A DNA stretch of 64,000 nucleotides from Peromyscus leucopus. Lineage: Eukaryota > Chordata > Mammalia > Rodentia > Cricetidae. The stretch is taken from contig NC_051070.1 in assembly GCF_004664715.2 (NCBI RefSeq), positions 73,226,200 to 73,290,199 of the forward strand. Direction: 5' to 3'. This document shows positions 21,751-32,329 of this stretch, in pieces (position 1 is the stretch's first letter; every line of letters begins with the position of its first letter). The notes under the pieces were generated by a model. It did no database searches. It saw only the letters and a list, made by a program, of their open reading frames with translations, and was not told the DNA's origin. The position numbers and the translations under genes are program-made.

Positions 21751-22660
21751 AACCAAGAAAGGTTTTAAAGTCATCTTTGGGGAATGTAAACATTTATATA
21801 TTAATTGCCACTATTTTGTTTAATCTTGAAACCACATGTTGGGTATAGTTTTGTTCTGTAGAATACCAATGTCAGAGAACATCAATACAAAGATATAAAA
21901 GTTTTGCTTTTTGTGTAATGAGTGAAATTAAGTATAATATGTAAGTATATTGTTTAATAAAACATAAAGAAAACACAACTATAAGTATGCAGACTATCAT
22001 ACTCACCTTTATTTATGACAATTGTTTCCTCTTTCCTTGTAATTTAATGTTAATTAAAAGCCATTATGTACTTCTTAACAATTGTTCTTGGTTTTTCCTG
22101 TTTCTGTACTTCCCACAAATGAAATCACCCCGTTGGCCCATTTGGATGTTATCTTTTGTTCAGTAGTAACTTTATGATATTTTTATGGATCTATATCTTA
22201 TGGGAATAAAACACCACTTTTCACCATTCTATTATGGATAAATATATTGGTTCAGTTCCAGGACCAATGACTCTTTTATCATACATCTATGGAGTATTCA
22301 TCACTGAACTGTTATTCTACCACTCCCACTGACATATATGAATTCTGTCAATGTCCTTCTCTAGTGTGAAGGGCTTTTCCTAAGCCTGAGCAATGATAGA
22401 TGTATTTTAACACTTTTTCTTTTTCTTTCTTTGTCACATTGGGTGGCTCTCTTTTTGGCAATACTATTTTTTTTTCAGAGTAGATGGCCACATTAAACAT
22501 GTTTTTCTTTCAACAGAGAATATTCACTAAATAATCATGAAAACTGTTCACAAGCTATTTTAGAGGACCACTTTAGTGCAGATTAAATCTTACAGCCTCT
22601 CAGGGTAGTTCAGTATCTACAGAGATCAGCCTGTGACTAGTATTATGGTTTAAACTAGGT
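21751..22660. other. OR2 upstream DNA, unassigned
   Basis: AT-rich with no recognised gene. 22060-22400 has the look of an old retroelement or L1 tail, but I cannot place it. Confidence 0.35.
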
Positions 22661-23070
22661 TTTTAAAAAATTTCTTTAAATTGTTTTTCTTTTATTGAAA
22701 AATAGATTCTTTTCTCATATAATATGTCCTGATTATAGTTTCCTCTTCCAATTCCTCTCACCTTTCCTCCACTCCAGACCCTCTCTCTTCTGTCTTTCAT
22801 TAGAAAAGAACAGGCTTCTAATAGGCAACAACCAAACAAGACAAAATAAAATGTAATAAGACGAAACAAAAACTTTCATATTTCATGAAGTAGGACATAG
22901 CAACCCAACTGGAGGAAAAGTGTCCCAAGAGAAGGCAAAAGAGTCAGAGTCCTACTCGTTCTCAAACTCAGGAGTCTCATAATAATACTAAGCTTATAGC
23001 TATAATATATACACAGAGGGTCCCCATGTAGGCCCTGTGCTTGCTTCATCATCTGTGAGCTCATATGCAC
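22661..23070 (-). repeat. L1 3'UTR, antisense
   Basis: TTTTATTGAAAAATAGATTC, TATGTCCTGATTATAGTTTCC, TTTCATTAGAAAAGAACAGGC and CCCAAGAGAAGGCAAAAGAG match the Lx 3'UTR also present at 61085-62100. Truncated near 23070. Confidence 0.65.
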
Positions 23071-23283
23071 CTGTTTATTAAAGTAGATGCCTCTCAACTC
23101 AACATCTTGCTTTCCCTATCTGCTTCTCTGCAAAGAAGATTACTTAAGGGCATGTATCCAAGCAATAGATTCCTTTGTCAAGGGTTTATCAGTTTCTTTG
23201 AGAAGTTACTTGTTTCTAAGTCATTTGGAATCATCTACATTTTGCCTGTAAAAAATCTCCAATAAGAACTCAGGAAATGAATC

Positions 23284-23285
<2 letters not shown>

Positions 23286-23344
<59 letters not shown>
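23286..23344. repeat. (GA)n microsatellite
   Basis: Near-pure GA dinucleotides for about 59 bases. Confidence 0.95.
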
Positions 23345-23346
<2 letters not shown>

Positions 23347-23716
23347 ACAATTCACAGTGACTGACATTGTGTGGATGTGGAACAGAAACTTTTTGAGGAA
23401 TATTTTTTTCTGGTATGTTGATTCATGCTATATGATAATGCAATCAATCAATTTTGGGGGTAAGATATTGACATTAATTGTGCAAAATAGCAGTATTTTA
23501 CTTCTGTTATGCATGCTTCCAACCATCAAGAGTAGATGTAACTGAAGTATAGAGTCAACATTAATTATATTTTCTGAAGTAGATATTTGACTCTGTGTTA
23601 TGAATACAAGTCACCAAAGTTCTAGCTCCCAATCCAGTCATGTGAAAAGTGGATTCTTTAATTGTTGGTATAATATTAGATTAAGTAACTTTGGAAGGAA
23701 ACTTGAAAATGTGTCT

Positions 23717-23825
23717 TCTTCCTCTTCTTTTTCTCCTTCTCCTTCTTCTTCTCCTTCTCCTCCTTCTTCTTCCTCTCCTCCTCCTCTTTCTTCTCTTTTT
23801 CATCTTCCTCTTCCTTCTTTCTCTC
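23717..23825. repeat. CTT/CTC polypyrimidine tract
   Basis: About 110 bases of nearly pure pyrimidines (TCTTCC, TTCTCC, TCCTCC units). It could form triplex (H-) DNA. Confidence 0.85.
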
Positions 23826-25430
23826 CCAATCAGTGCTTGGGAGTACCTCAAGGCAGAATGACTATGGATGGTTATACTTCCCCAAAATGGCTTTATATTT
23901 TTATCAATTCAATGACTTCAACTCTCTTTGCCTAGTAATACTGTACTGATACTGAACTTGGTTGTTATAATCCTTTGTAAATAGAGCATGCATAAGGAAT
24001 ATGAAAATACCTCTTTCTTTTTGATCGTCTGTCATATAATATCATCCAATCTTAAGTTTTTTTTGAATGTTGACATAATGTTGACAAGGAGTCTGACAAT
24101 AATCTATATGAAATTTTCAAAACAGTAAGGCTTTTCAGATGAAAGCAGAGTATCAGGAAGTCAATGTAATTTTTGAAAATGGGATTAGTAAACTTATCAA
24201 TACCTTGGAACTTACAAAATTTGCATGAAAGCTTCTTTCTCTGATCTTTATCCACTTCTAGATTTTTATCTGACTTCAGTGACAGTGGGACTCCTGTGGC
24301 TAATAAAATTACTTAATATTTTATTAGTTTGTATCCTAATTTATGTCTTTAATCATTTTAATGCTTTTATTGTGGGGAAAACAGATTCTGCTCCTTGTGT
24401 TATAACATTACATTTGCTAAATGTCTTTTCCATTCAGATCTTAAGGACAGATAACTAGGGACTAGATAATGTTTCAACTGTCAAAATGTATCACTTTTGA
24501 AGGTAAATTTAAAATAGGCATAAAACTTCTAATATATTTTGTATTACACCATTCTTATCCAGGACGAAAAATACTAAAATTGTAGCTATTTTTTAAGCTA
24601 TTAAATTTAAGTAGCACACTCTGCTCCTTTAATGGGACTGTTAATGAACAGAGAACTGATTTAAGAGGAAACTTGCTATAACATATGAAGAGAACTTCCT
24701 GATTTTGAATTTCATAAGGTTAAAACAAAAATTTTTCTTAAGCTTACAGGTTTAACATCAATTTAGAAACAAGTCATTCAATACTCTGCAAGTCAAATGA
24801 TTGCATATTTAGTCAAGGAACTTGCAGCATATTTTCCCAGCATATTCTAAAAGTTGTAGTTTTGTGGATTGCTTTGCTAACTATTTAAAAATATTTTCAG
24901 TATTTCTTTTAATAGTTTAATGGTCAAGAACCCCGTTTCCATGCTTATTCTAACGTTGCACATCTTTCTCCATATTGACTCTCACAGGACATCTGTCAGT
25001 GTCCTGCTGTTTCTCTTGTGAAAACACACTCATGTACTTTTTTTTCCCCACTGTCATCTTCTAAACTCATTCTCACCCTTCACTCAACTTTCTTCAGTAG
25101 CATCCTTACTTCTGTGTTTGCCTTTCTATATTCCATTTTTTCTAAATAACATCACAATATTTAAAAACCAAAAGCTCAAACATGTTAGAACTTTGAGTAA
25201 AAGCATTCCGTTTCAGAACAAGACTGTTAGTTCTCACAGAGATTTCTTAGAAATGGGATGTGAAAGTGATTCTGTATTAGTTAACACTGATTTTACTCAG
25301 AGTATCACATTCAGCCAGCCTGCCTTGTTACTCACCTTGTATTGCTTAGCTTTTCTATGAAGAAGATGTTTACTCACCACAGCTCTGAGCTGGAGTAATC
25401 AAATACATGTTGAATTAATTAAAAAAAGAA
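23826..25430. other. Unassigned intergenic DNA
   Basis: AT-rich. No repeat family, exon or RNA gene recognised. Short open frames show no domain. Confidence 0.4.
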
Positions 25431-25434
25431 GACT

Positions 25435-25506
25435 AGGGTTGGGGAAGATTAGCTTGGTGGAGGGTACTTGCCTAGCTTATGCAAGGCACTGATCTGCATT
25501 CTTAGC

Positions 25507-25508
<2 letters not shown>
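25435..25508 (+). repeat. ID-type SINE
   Basis: AGGGTTGGGGAAGATTAGCTTGGTGG followed by TACTTGCCTAGCTTATGCAAGGCAC is a diverged tRNA-Ala/BC1-type ID head. It leads straight into the CA repeat. Confidence 0.6.
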
Positions 25509-25561
<53 letters not shown>

Positions 25562-25735
25562 AGAGAGAGAAAGAGAGAGATGCACACACAGACAGACAGA
25601 CAAAGAGATGCACACAGACAGACAGACACATACACAGAGAAAGTGAGAGAGAGAAAGAGAGAGAGAGAGGAAGAGAGAGAGAGAGAGAGAAAGAGAGATA
25701 CCAACAAACACAGACACATAGAGAGAAATGCACAC
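25509..25735. repeat. Compound (CA)n/(GA)n microsatellite
   Basis: A pure CA run to about 25558, then mixed GAGA, CACA and CAGA repeats. Long open frames on both strands here are pure low complexity. Confidence 0.95.
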
Positions 25736-25739
25736 AAAT

Positions 25740-27025
25740 GCTCCCCCACTCTTTTCACAAGACTAGCAGATTCCTGTCTACCAACTGTAGATGATGTGAG
25801 CACAGATATGACATCATGTTTAAGAACCCAGGGTATTTGAAACATTAGGTATCTCTTTGGGGGATTTGTTTCTTTGTTAATTAGTCAACCACAGAAAAGA
25901 AGTAAAGTCTGAATGAGTGAGTCAGGCTGTTGCACAGTGTAAAGGAAAGATATTGCCTGGATATTTTGTTTCAAAGTCTTAGTGCCAAAGTGTATCATCT
26001 CCACAGCCAGTCCAGAGTCATGTCACAGAATAATGTTGTCCTCATGTTCATTTGTACAGATACCACAAAGGGACACCATGTCTGTAATACTGGGTATCTA
26101 TTTGTAAAAATGATGTTTAAAAAGGATGATTATTCATATTGAGACACATAGTACACAGTTGTGTTTAGCAGAAAAAAAACCCCTCTAAGCTAAGGGTTTT
26201 CTTTACTAGCCAAAAGAAAACAATACTGTCAGTGTCTTTAGCTACCACATAGGCATAATTATGCCAATCTATGGAAGCATCTTGACCAGATTCCTGACCA
26301 GTAGAAGCTTAAGGAACATTGGTTGTATGTCTGCAATTCAGAAAGCCATGGATAGAGGCTATTAGATTCTACAATTGTATTACTATTTTATTTTTCTAAG
26401 CCTATATTATCTTATTACCTGTATCAGAAAAGGGGAATCCAAGTTGAAGTGTCTTAGATGTTTGCCTTTTTATTCCTATTTCTTAGAGTATGGGAATGAT
26501 TTTTTTCTTTTTCTTCTTCTTTGTTTTGGTAATAACCAGAGAAGAGGGAGATATGGCAATGGTGAGGAGGATGCTGAAGCTTCTTCTCTGGGGGTGTAGA
26601 GTTATAAGCAGAACCTATCTGTTGATCATTTCTCTAGGTCCTTGAGGATCCATTTACTGATTCTTGAAGAGAAGTGTCAGGGGACAGCTCTATGCTTGTT
26701 ACTTACTTTCCTTAGGATTGTGCCTTAATTTCTGCTTCTTCTTTGTGTGTGTGTGTGTATGTGTGTGTACACAAGGTGATATATTTTGTGTATTTCAAGC
26801 ATCTTACAGAAGTTTAATTAAAAACAAATTAATAATCTAATGATTGGTTGATTAGTCATCTAACAACACTGTTTCTAACTCCTGTAAGTGTGCTTATTAT
26901 ACAGTCAATGAAAAAAATCCTTCCACCTTGAAAGGAAAAATTGCATTCATTTAACACTCACAGATGGGCTTCAGATTTGTTGGTGCTTATCTGACACTAA
27001 GGTAACCTGTTCTATTCTCTTTTCA
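25740..27025. other. Unassigned DNA with a block paralogous to the OR1 upstream region
   Basis: 26570-26742 resembles 13790-13970 upstream of OR1 at an equivalent distance from the receptor start. A short (TG)n run follows at 26742-26770, and a homeodomain-like TTTAATTAAA is near 26814. No gene recognised. Confidence 0.4.
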
Positions 27026-27029
27026 AAGA

Positions 27030-27580
27030 ATGCAATATTTTTTACTAATTATTTGAGAATTTAATATTTTTATTTTATCATATTCACCCATACCTCACTC
27101 CTTTCCATACTTCCTTCCGGATTCATCTTTATATCGTCATCTATATTTTCCTTAAATTATTATTGTTACCTATATACATACATATGAATATATAAATACA
27201 ATCTGCTGAGTGTATTAGTGTTGCTTGTATGGATTTATTTTAGGATGACCACTTGGTTTTGGATAATCAATTGGGGGGCTCATCTTTGAGGAAGCCTGAT
27301 TTTCCCTCTCTCAGCAATCATTAATTGCTTATAGCTATTCATCTAGACATGGGGCCTTGTTGATATTTTTATGCATGCACATCGGCATGTCTACTGGCAT
27401 TTCCATTCTGTAGGTTCTGTCTGGGTGACTTTATTATTAAGATTCCATAATAATATGGAATTATTTTTACCTTCCCTGCCTAATATAGAAGACACACTTC
27501 TAACAGCAGACATATTGGTCTTCTGGCTTTTACAATCTTTCTTCTCCCTCTTCTGAGATGTCCTCTGAGCTTTAGGTCAT
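27030..27580 (-). repeat. Lx-type L1 3'UTR, antisense
   Basis: GACCACTTGGTTTTGGATAATCAATTGGGG, CTCTCTCAGCAATCATTAAT and CTTCTGGCTTTTACAATCTTTC are the reverse complement of the Lx 3'UTR of the type at 1976-6945. Confidence 0.7.
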
Positions 27581-27584
27581 ACCT

Positions 27585-27775
27585 AGGGAGTTTAAAATAA
27601 ACTTACAAAAATCAGTAGCTTTTCTATATAACAACAACACATGCTAATAAAGAAATCATGGACACACTCTCATTCACAACAAACTCAAAGAAAATACAAC
27701 ATTCAGAAATAAGCCTAACCAAGAAGGTGAAAGACCTCTACAATGAACACTTTAAATCCTTGAAGAGAGAGAAGA
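27585..27775 (+). repeat. L1 ORF2 fragment
   Basis: A damaged plus-strand frame (INLQKSVAFLYNNN-like, then KDLYNEHFKSL-like) corresponds to the ORF2 region just after the reverse transcriptase palm. Truncated at both ends. Confidence 0.55.
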
Positions 27776-28070
27776 GAGTGAGAATGAGATAGAGAGAGAA
27801 ATTGAGGATGCAGAAACAGAAACATAATGAATACAGATTTTGGTACCAGGAGTTGGGTATTGCTGTGAAGAATCAGATCATTTTTATTTTGGAGGATGTG
27901 GAAGACTTTGAAACTTTGGATTAGAAAAATAGTTGAATGCTATAAGCAGTGCTTAATAAACCATTCTGGTAGGAGCCTGGAAGACAACAGGGTGGATTGG
28001 GGTGCAGATTGTGGAGGCCCAGCTCATGAGGTTTCAGAGAAATAAGGTCCCTATTAATGAGAGAATTTTC
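27776..28070 (+). repeat. Rodent interspersed repeat, unclassified
   Basis: TTTTGGAGGATGTGGAAGACTTTGAAACTTTGG and CTGGTAGGAGCCTGGAAGAC fit a repeat I have seen widely in rodents, perhaps ERV/MaLR-related. No coding frame. Confidence 0.3.
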
Positions 28071-28815
28071 TTCTTGAAGTAGATGGTAATTAATACAGAG
28101 ACCCACAACTAGTCATTGTACAGAGAATAAGAGGTTGTGGTGTGCTCAGCCCTAAGTGGGACATCTGTCCTACACCTTAGTCCTCAAGATTTGGGGGTAT
28201 CAGGGAAGATGGGACAGAAAGATTGTAAGAGCCATAGATGGTAAATGATGACAAGAAAAAAGTGTTTTCTGGACACACAGGGAAGTTGCACATACAAACT
28301 CATGCCAGTTGTGACAGCACACACAAGACCTGTGCAAGTCCAAGTCAGACCAAGTCCCAGCGTAGAGGGGGGCATATTTCATAAAGTCCTACCCTAGATG
28401 AGCAACTATTGGCAACTGACAGGTTCTGAGAGAGGGAAAGTTAGTTCTCTTTATAGATAAGACCCCTGGTAATCCAAATGTGATCCAGGTTGGGCCCCAC
28501 ACCCAAAAGTATTTGGGAAGCACAAATACTGTGGGTAAAGAGAACACAAAGCGCCAGGTGGTGGTGGTGGTGGTGGTGGTGGTGGTGGTGGTGGTGGTGG
28601 CACACACCTTTAATTCCAGCACTTGGGAGGCAGAGCCAGGCGGATCTCTGTGAGTTCGAGGCCAGGCGGGTCTACAGGCACCAAAACTACACAGAGAAAT
28701 GCTGTCTCAAAAAAAACCAAAAACCGTGGGTATGATTCAGGAGGAGTTGGTAGAGGCAAGTGAATATGATCAAAGCATATTGTATGGAATTCTCAAAGAA
28801 TTAATAAAATTATTA
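28071..28815 (+). repeat. L1 3'UTR, interrupted by a B1
   Basis: GAAGTAGATGGTAATTAATACAGAGACCC and AAGATTGTAAGAGCCATAGATGG are Lx 3'UTR motifs. The end (CATATTGTATGGAATTCTCAAAGAATTAAT) follows the B1 at 28551-28725. Confidence 0.55.
28551..28725 (+). repeat. B1 SINE with GGT expansion
   Basis: The B1 body (CCTTTAATTCCAGCACTTGG, GTGAGTTCGAGGCCAGG, ACTACACAGAGAAATGCTGTC) has its GGTGGTGGC head motif expanded to an uninterrupted (GGT)n run at 28557-28600, next to the Pol III A-box position. Confidence 0.9.
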
Positions 28816-28984
28816 AAATTCCTACTTGTCCACATTTTAACAACTTATATCCCACTAAATTGGGAAGTATATAAGAAATGGATGTGTTTCTACACTCAGA
28901 GGAGATTCCAAAATTAAGTTAAGATGAGACAACCAACTTAGGCCTGTAACATGTGAATAGGTCGAAGCAAGATTAAAAAATGTT

Positions 28985-29190
28985 ACAGCTAAAAATGTTC
29001 AGGTTCACACAGACTCACTGATAAATTCTGCCAGACCTTTAAGGAAGAGCTCACAGACTGTTTCATAGATGGGAACGGGAAAGAACACTGATAAACTCTT
29101 TCTAAGAAGCCAGTATAACCTTATAGCAAAGCTAGATACAGCAACAACAACCATGACAGAAAATTGTAGGCTAGTTTCTCCCATGAACAA
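28985..29190 (+). repeat. L1 ORF2 fragment (reverse transcriptase part)
   Basis: GACTCACTGATAAATTCTGCCAGACCTTTAAGGAAGAG and AAGCCAGTATAACCTTATAGC align with the conserved ORF2 stretch before the RT palm. Broken by stops. Confidence 0.55.
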
Positions 29191-31640
29191 ACAATGCTCA
29201 GTCAGTAGCTCGGGCTTATTACTAACTAGCTCTCACACTTAAATTAACCCATAATTCTTATCTATGTTTAGTCACATGGCTTGGTGCCTTTTCTCATCTT
29301 GCTTCCTCTGTGTCTGTCTGTCTGGTGACTCCTTGATTCCATCCTTCTCCCTCCCAGCATTCTCGGTTTGGCTGCCCCACCTATACTTCCTGCCTGGCTA
29401 TCGTCCAATCAGCATTTTATTAAACTAATTAGAGTGACAAATCTTTACGGTGTACAAGAGGAGTATTACACAGCATTTCCCCCTTTTTGTATAATTAAAA
29501 AGGAAGGTTTTAACTTTAACATGGTAAGATTATGTACAATAAAAATAGTTATCAATTAAGAATTACAGTAACACTAATCCACTTGCTTTTGGCAAAAATA
29601 GAGAAAAATAATTATCTATCTTATCTTGGTGAGTCTAAAGTTTTATATCTAATTTACTTTCTATTATAATGAAGGAAAATTATAACTAGTTAGTCTTCAA
29701 CTCCATCAAAGACTCCAGAAGGATGTAATGTTACCTAATGACAGGGACTTCAAGGTGCCTGGACAGTCACCCAAAGTTCCTCTGCAATGTTGGGGCATCC
29801 ATCTGTGTCCTACAGGCCTAGCATATCTGACAGACTTATCTGTGAAGCAGGATTTTTGAAAAACTGTCCCACCTTGTCTTGGTAGAGTTCTGCAGTCATT
29901 TTCTTTTGTGCCCTGCTTGTCCAGTTTGTACAGCATACTGTCAGCAGTTGAGGCAAGGGCACTTTCTTTGCCCACATGGGTAGCTTTTGCCATAAAGAAA
30001 ACAAACTCCATATGGAGTTTATTCAATGCCCACCATCCTTTTTGAAGTAATTGGTGCTGCCAGAAGCAAACATGTCTCACTGTCCAGAAACGTCTAAGTT
30101 CTTAAAACATTTTAAATGCCATATTCTATAGGTCTTTGAAGTGTATTAAGGTTGCCTATCTATCTGAAATATATCTCTGTATGACTTTGAAAATATACCT
30201 TGAAAACACTATTAAGTTTGCTATTATAGGTGACTATTATTCTGTATTTCTTAATTATATATTACACTCTTTAAATGAGCTGCACAAACATAATGCCCTA
30301 AACAAGAGTAGAAATATACATACAGTATAACAAAATTAACTTTAAATTATATCAATAAGCTAAAATCCATACTGATACAAAATATGTAAGATTAATCATT
30401 GTTCTTTTGGATTAAAGTAGATTTAATAATCTACCTCCTTTCCCCCATCATTTCTGTATCATATCCCCCTTTCTTCTTTCAGAAAGGGATTGACTATGAC
30501 CAAAAACAATTTGTAACCAAACCTCCTAAACACAGACAAACATCCATAATCCATTTTTTGGGGAGTGTGGGCATCATTTTCTAGGCTACTTTCTGCTGAT
30601 TGGGTCAGGGGAGGCACCGTTAATCTTATGGGGACCCTGAGAAAATATAGGATTATGGTCAAGTTCTGATTAGAATCGTCTGTGAGGCTGGACCATCTCA
30701 GTCAGAAGCCTGGAAGCTTTTCTGGATGCAGAACTCAGAGGAAACTGCAACAGAGGTGCTCTGAAATGTTTGTTGGATCATCTGGGCCATCTGTTCCAAT
30801 TGGAGATTTTTCAGGGTGATTTCCTTGATCAAATCTGATTTTTCTTAACCCAGAATGAATCCACAGCCTCTCATTTCCTGTGGAAATAAAAGCATAACCT
30901 CTTCTCCAAAGTAACATATCTTTTGACTTAAATTTTGAAGTCAAGGCATTTTCAAAATATATAGGTTGGATTAATACAGTAACATTTATAATCAAATGTC
31001 TCTTAGCAGTTGTTGCTCCTTCCTCAGCTGGCAATCAATTGAAATATAGCACAATAACATATAGTATTCAGACTCTCTGTGTTTTTTCCATTTTTTATGT
31101 GGCTTTTAAAAATATTATTTTACTCCTTTTTCAAGGACTTTATTATTTTAAAACTATATATTTCTTTTTTATGGCTGTCTATACCTTCTCCTTACTCTCC
31201 TAAGTCTATGTATATTTTTAAACACACTGTAACCCGATCATAGGTTGTTTTTTGTTTTTTGAATCTGTCTTTACTGCATATCTATCCTATTCTGACTCCA
31301 TGAGCATTTAAGCTGCTAAGCGGGCGTGGCTAGGACTAAAGCGGTGGCTTTGGCGGCTGGCTCCGCCCCAATCCTTGGTTCCTTGAGAATCTAGTGTCAT
31401 GGCGGAGGCATGTTTACCACCAGTTCCGAAAGCCATGTTACTGCTGCAACTCTGAGAAGTTTTTGGGTCAGCACTGCCACTGAGTAGTGTGCCACCCACT
31501 CATGAACTCTCTTAGTGTTTGGTAGCAGGTTTTTGCTGATAATGCTGAGTCAGGAAGCCCTTTCTTAAAGGAGTTGAGCCTCTGCTTACTGTCAGCAAAC
31601 AGAGCCCACTAGAGAAAAGACTTAGAATTCTTAGCCACTC
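29191..31640 (-). repeat. Endogenous-retrovirus-like noncoding region with LTR end, antisense
   Basis: 29191-29490 matches the LTR-type repeat at 17405-17795. It is followed by about 2.1 kb of sequence resembling a rodent ERV2-type internal noncoding region, with CAGCATTTCCCCCTTTTTG, AAGACTCCAGAAGGATGTAATG, GTGCTGCCAGAAGCAAACATG and GGCGTGGCTAGGACTAAAGC. I see no gag, pol or env reading frame. The family name (MYSERV/mys-like) is a guess from memory. It is a decayed, non-functional copy. Confidence 0.4.
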
Positions 31641-31645
31641 TCCCA

Positions 31646-31960
31646 TGACCGTGCATGCACTGGCAAGACGCTTAGTCATTCCAGGGCCTTACATCCTGCA
31701 TAATCTGTGCACGTGCGTGATCACGTAATTTGCGTGCAGCGTGATCATGCAATCTATGTGCATGCATGGTTTCATAGCTATTTAAGCCCATATGCGCATG
31801 TGCAGGGGGAACCTCTAAAAAAGGGGGTTCTTTCTATCCCTCTTCTCTCTCCCTGCATGATCTTTCCATAGGCCTAACACATCCCTTCGGTTCCCCTTCT
31901 TCTAATAAACTCTTATAGTGGGTTTTGTTGTGTCTCATGGCTTTTCTCACATGGTGAACA
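31646..31960 (+). repeat. Candidate retroviral LTR
   Basis: It shows LTR architecture on the plus strand: a U3-like part with CpG-containing repeats (24-base unit at 31715-31738 and 31739-31762), an E-box CACGTG at 31710-31715, a TATA-like CTATTTAAG at 31778-31786 and a polyadenylation signal AATAAA at 31904-31909 followed by a GT-rich stretch. The ends are approximate and no target duplication was found. Confidence 0.55.
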
Positions 31961-32329
31961 GCGCCGATTAATGAATAACAATGACGGTTACCAAGAAGCT
32001 GAGTTTGACTCCGTTTTCATGTGTTTAGAATCCTTTTTTAAGCTTCTTCAGGTTTTCTGTAGAAATTCTTGCCAATTGTTTGGGTGCCATATATAGAACG
32101 AAGTTTCTCTCCTACCTGCCTGTTCCCAAAAACCCAGCACAAGACATTTAACTAAGTAACACCTATTGAATCTGGATTTGTAACCAATGACATTGTTTGG
32201 TGTTGCCAATTACAACTGATGATAAGGCATACGGAACCCCCATGAATAGAGTGATCTCTATCTATTGCAAAGATAAGTTTCCTTGATGAGGGATGAAAAC
32301 AACACTTGTCTGTGGGTATATCCAGGACA
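31961..32329. other. Unassigned DNA after the LTR
   Basis: It may be retroviral internal sequence or the far end of the L1 3'UTR that follows. No coding signal. Confidence 0.3.

Noticed and set aside
25468..25845. Open frames of 77-122 codons on both strands
   Set aside because: Translation of CA/GA microsatellites.
29706..30080. 124-codon minus-strand frame
   Set aside because: Located in the decayed ERV-like noncoding region; no gag, pol or env similarity seen.
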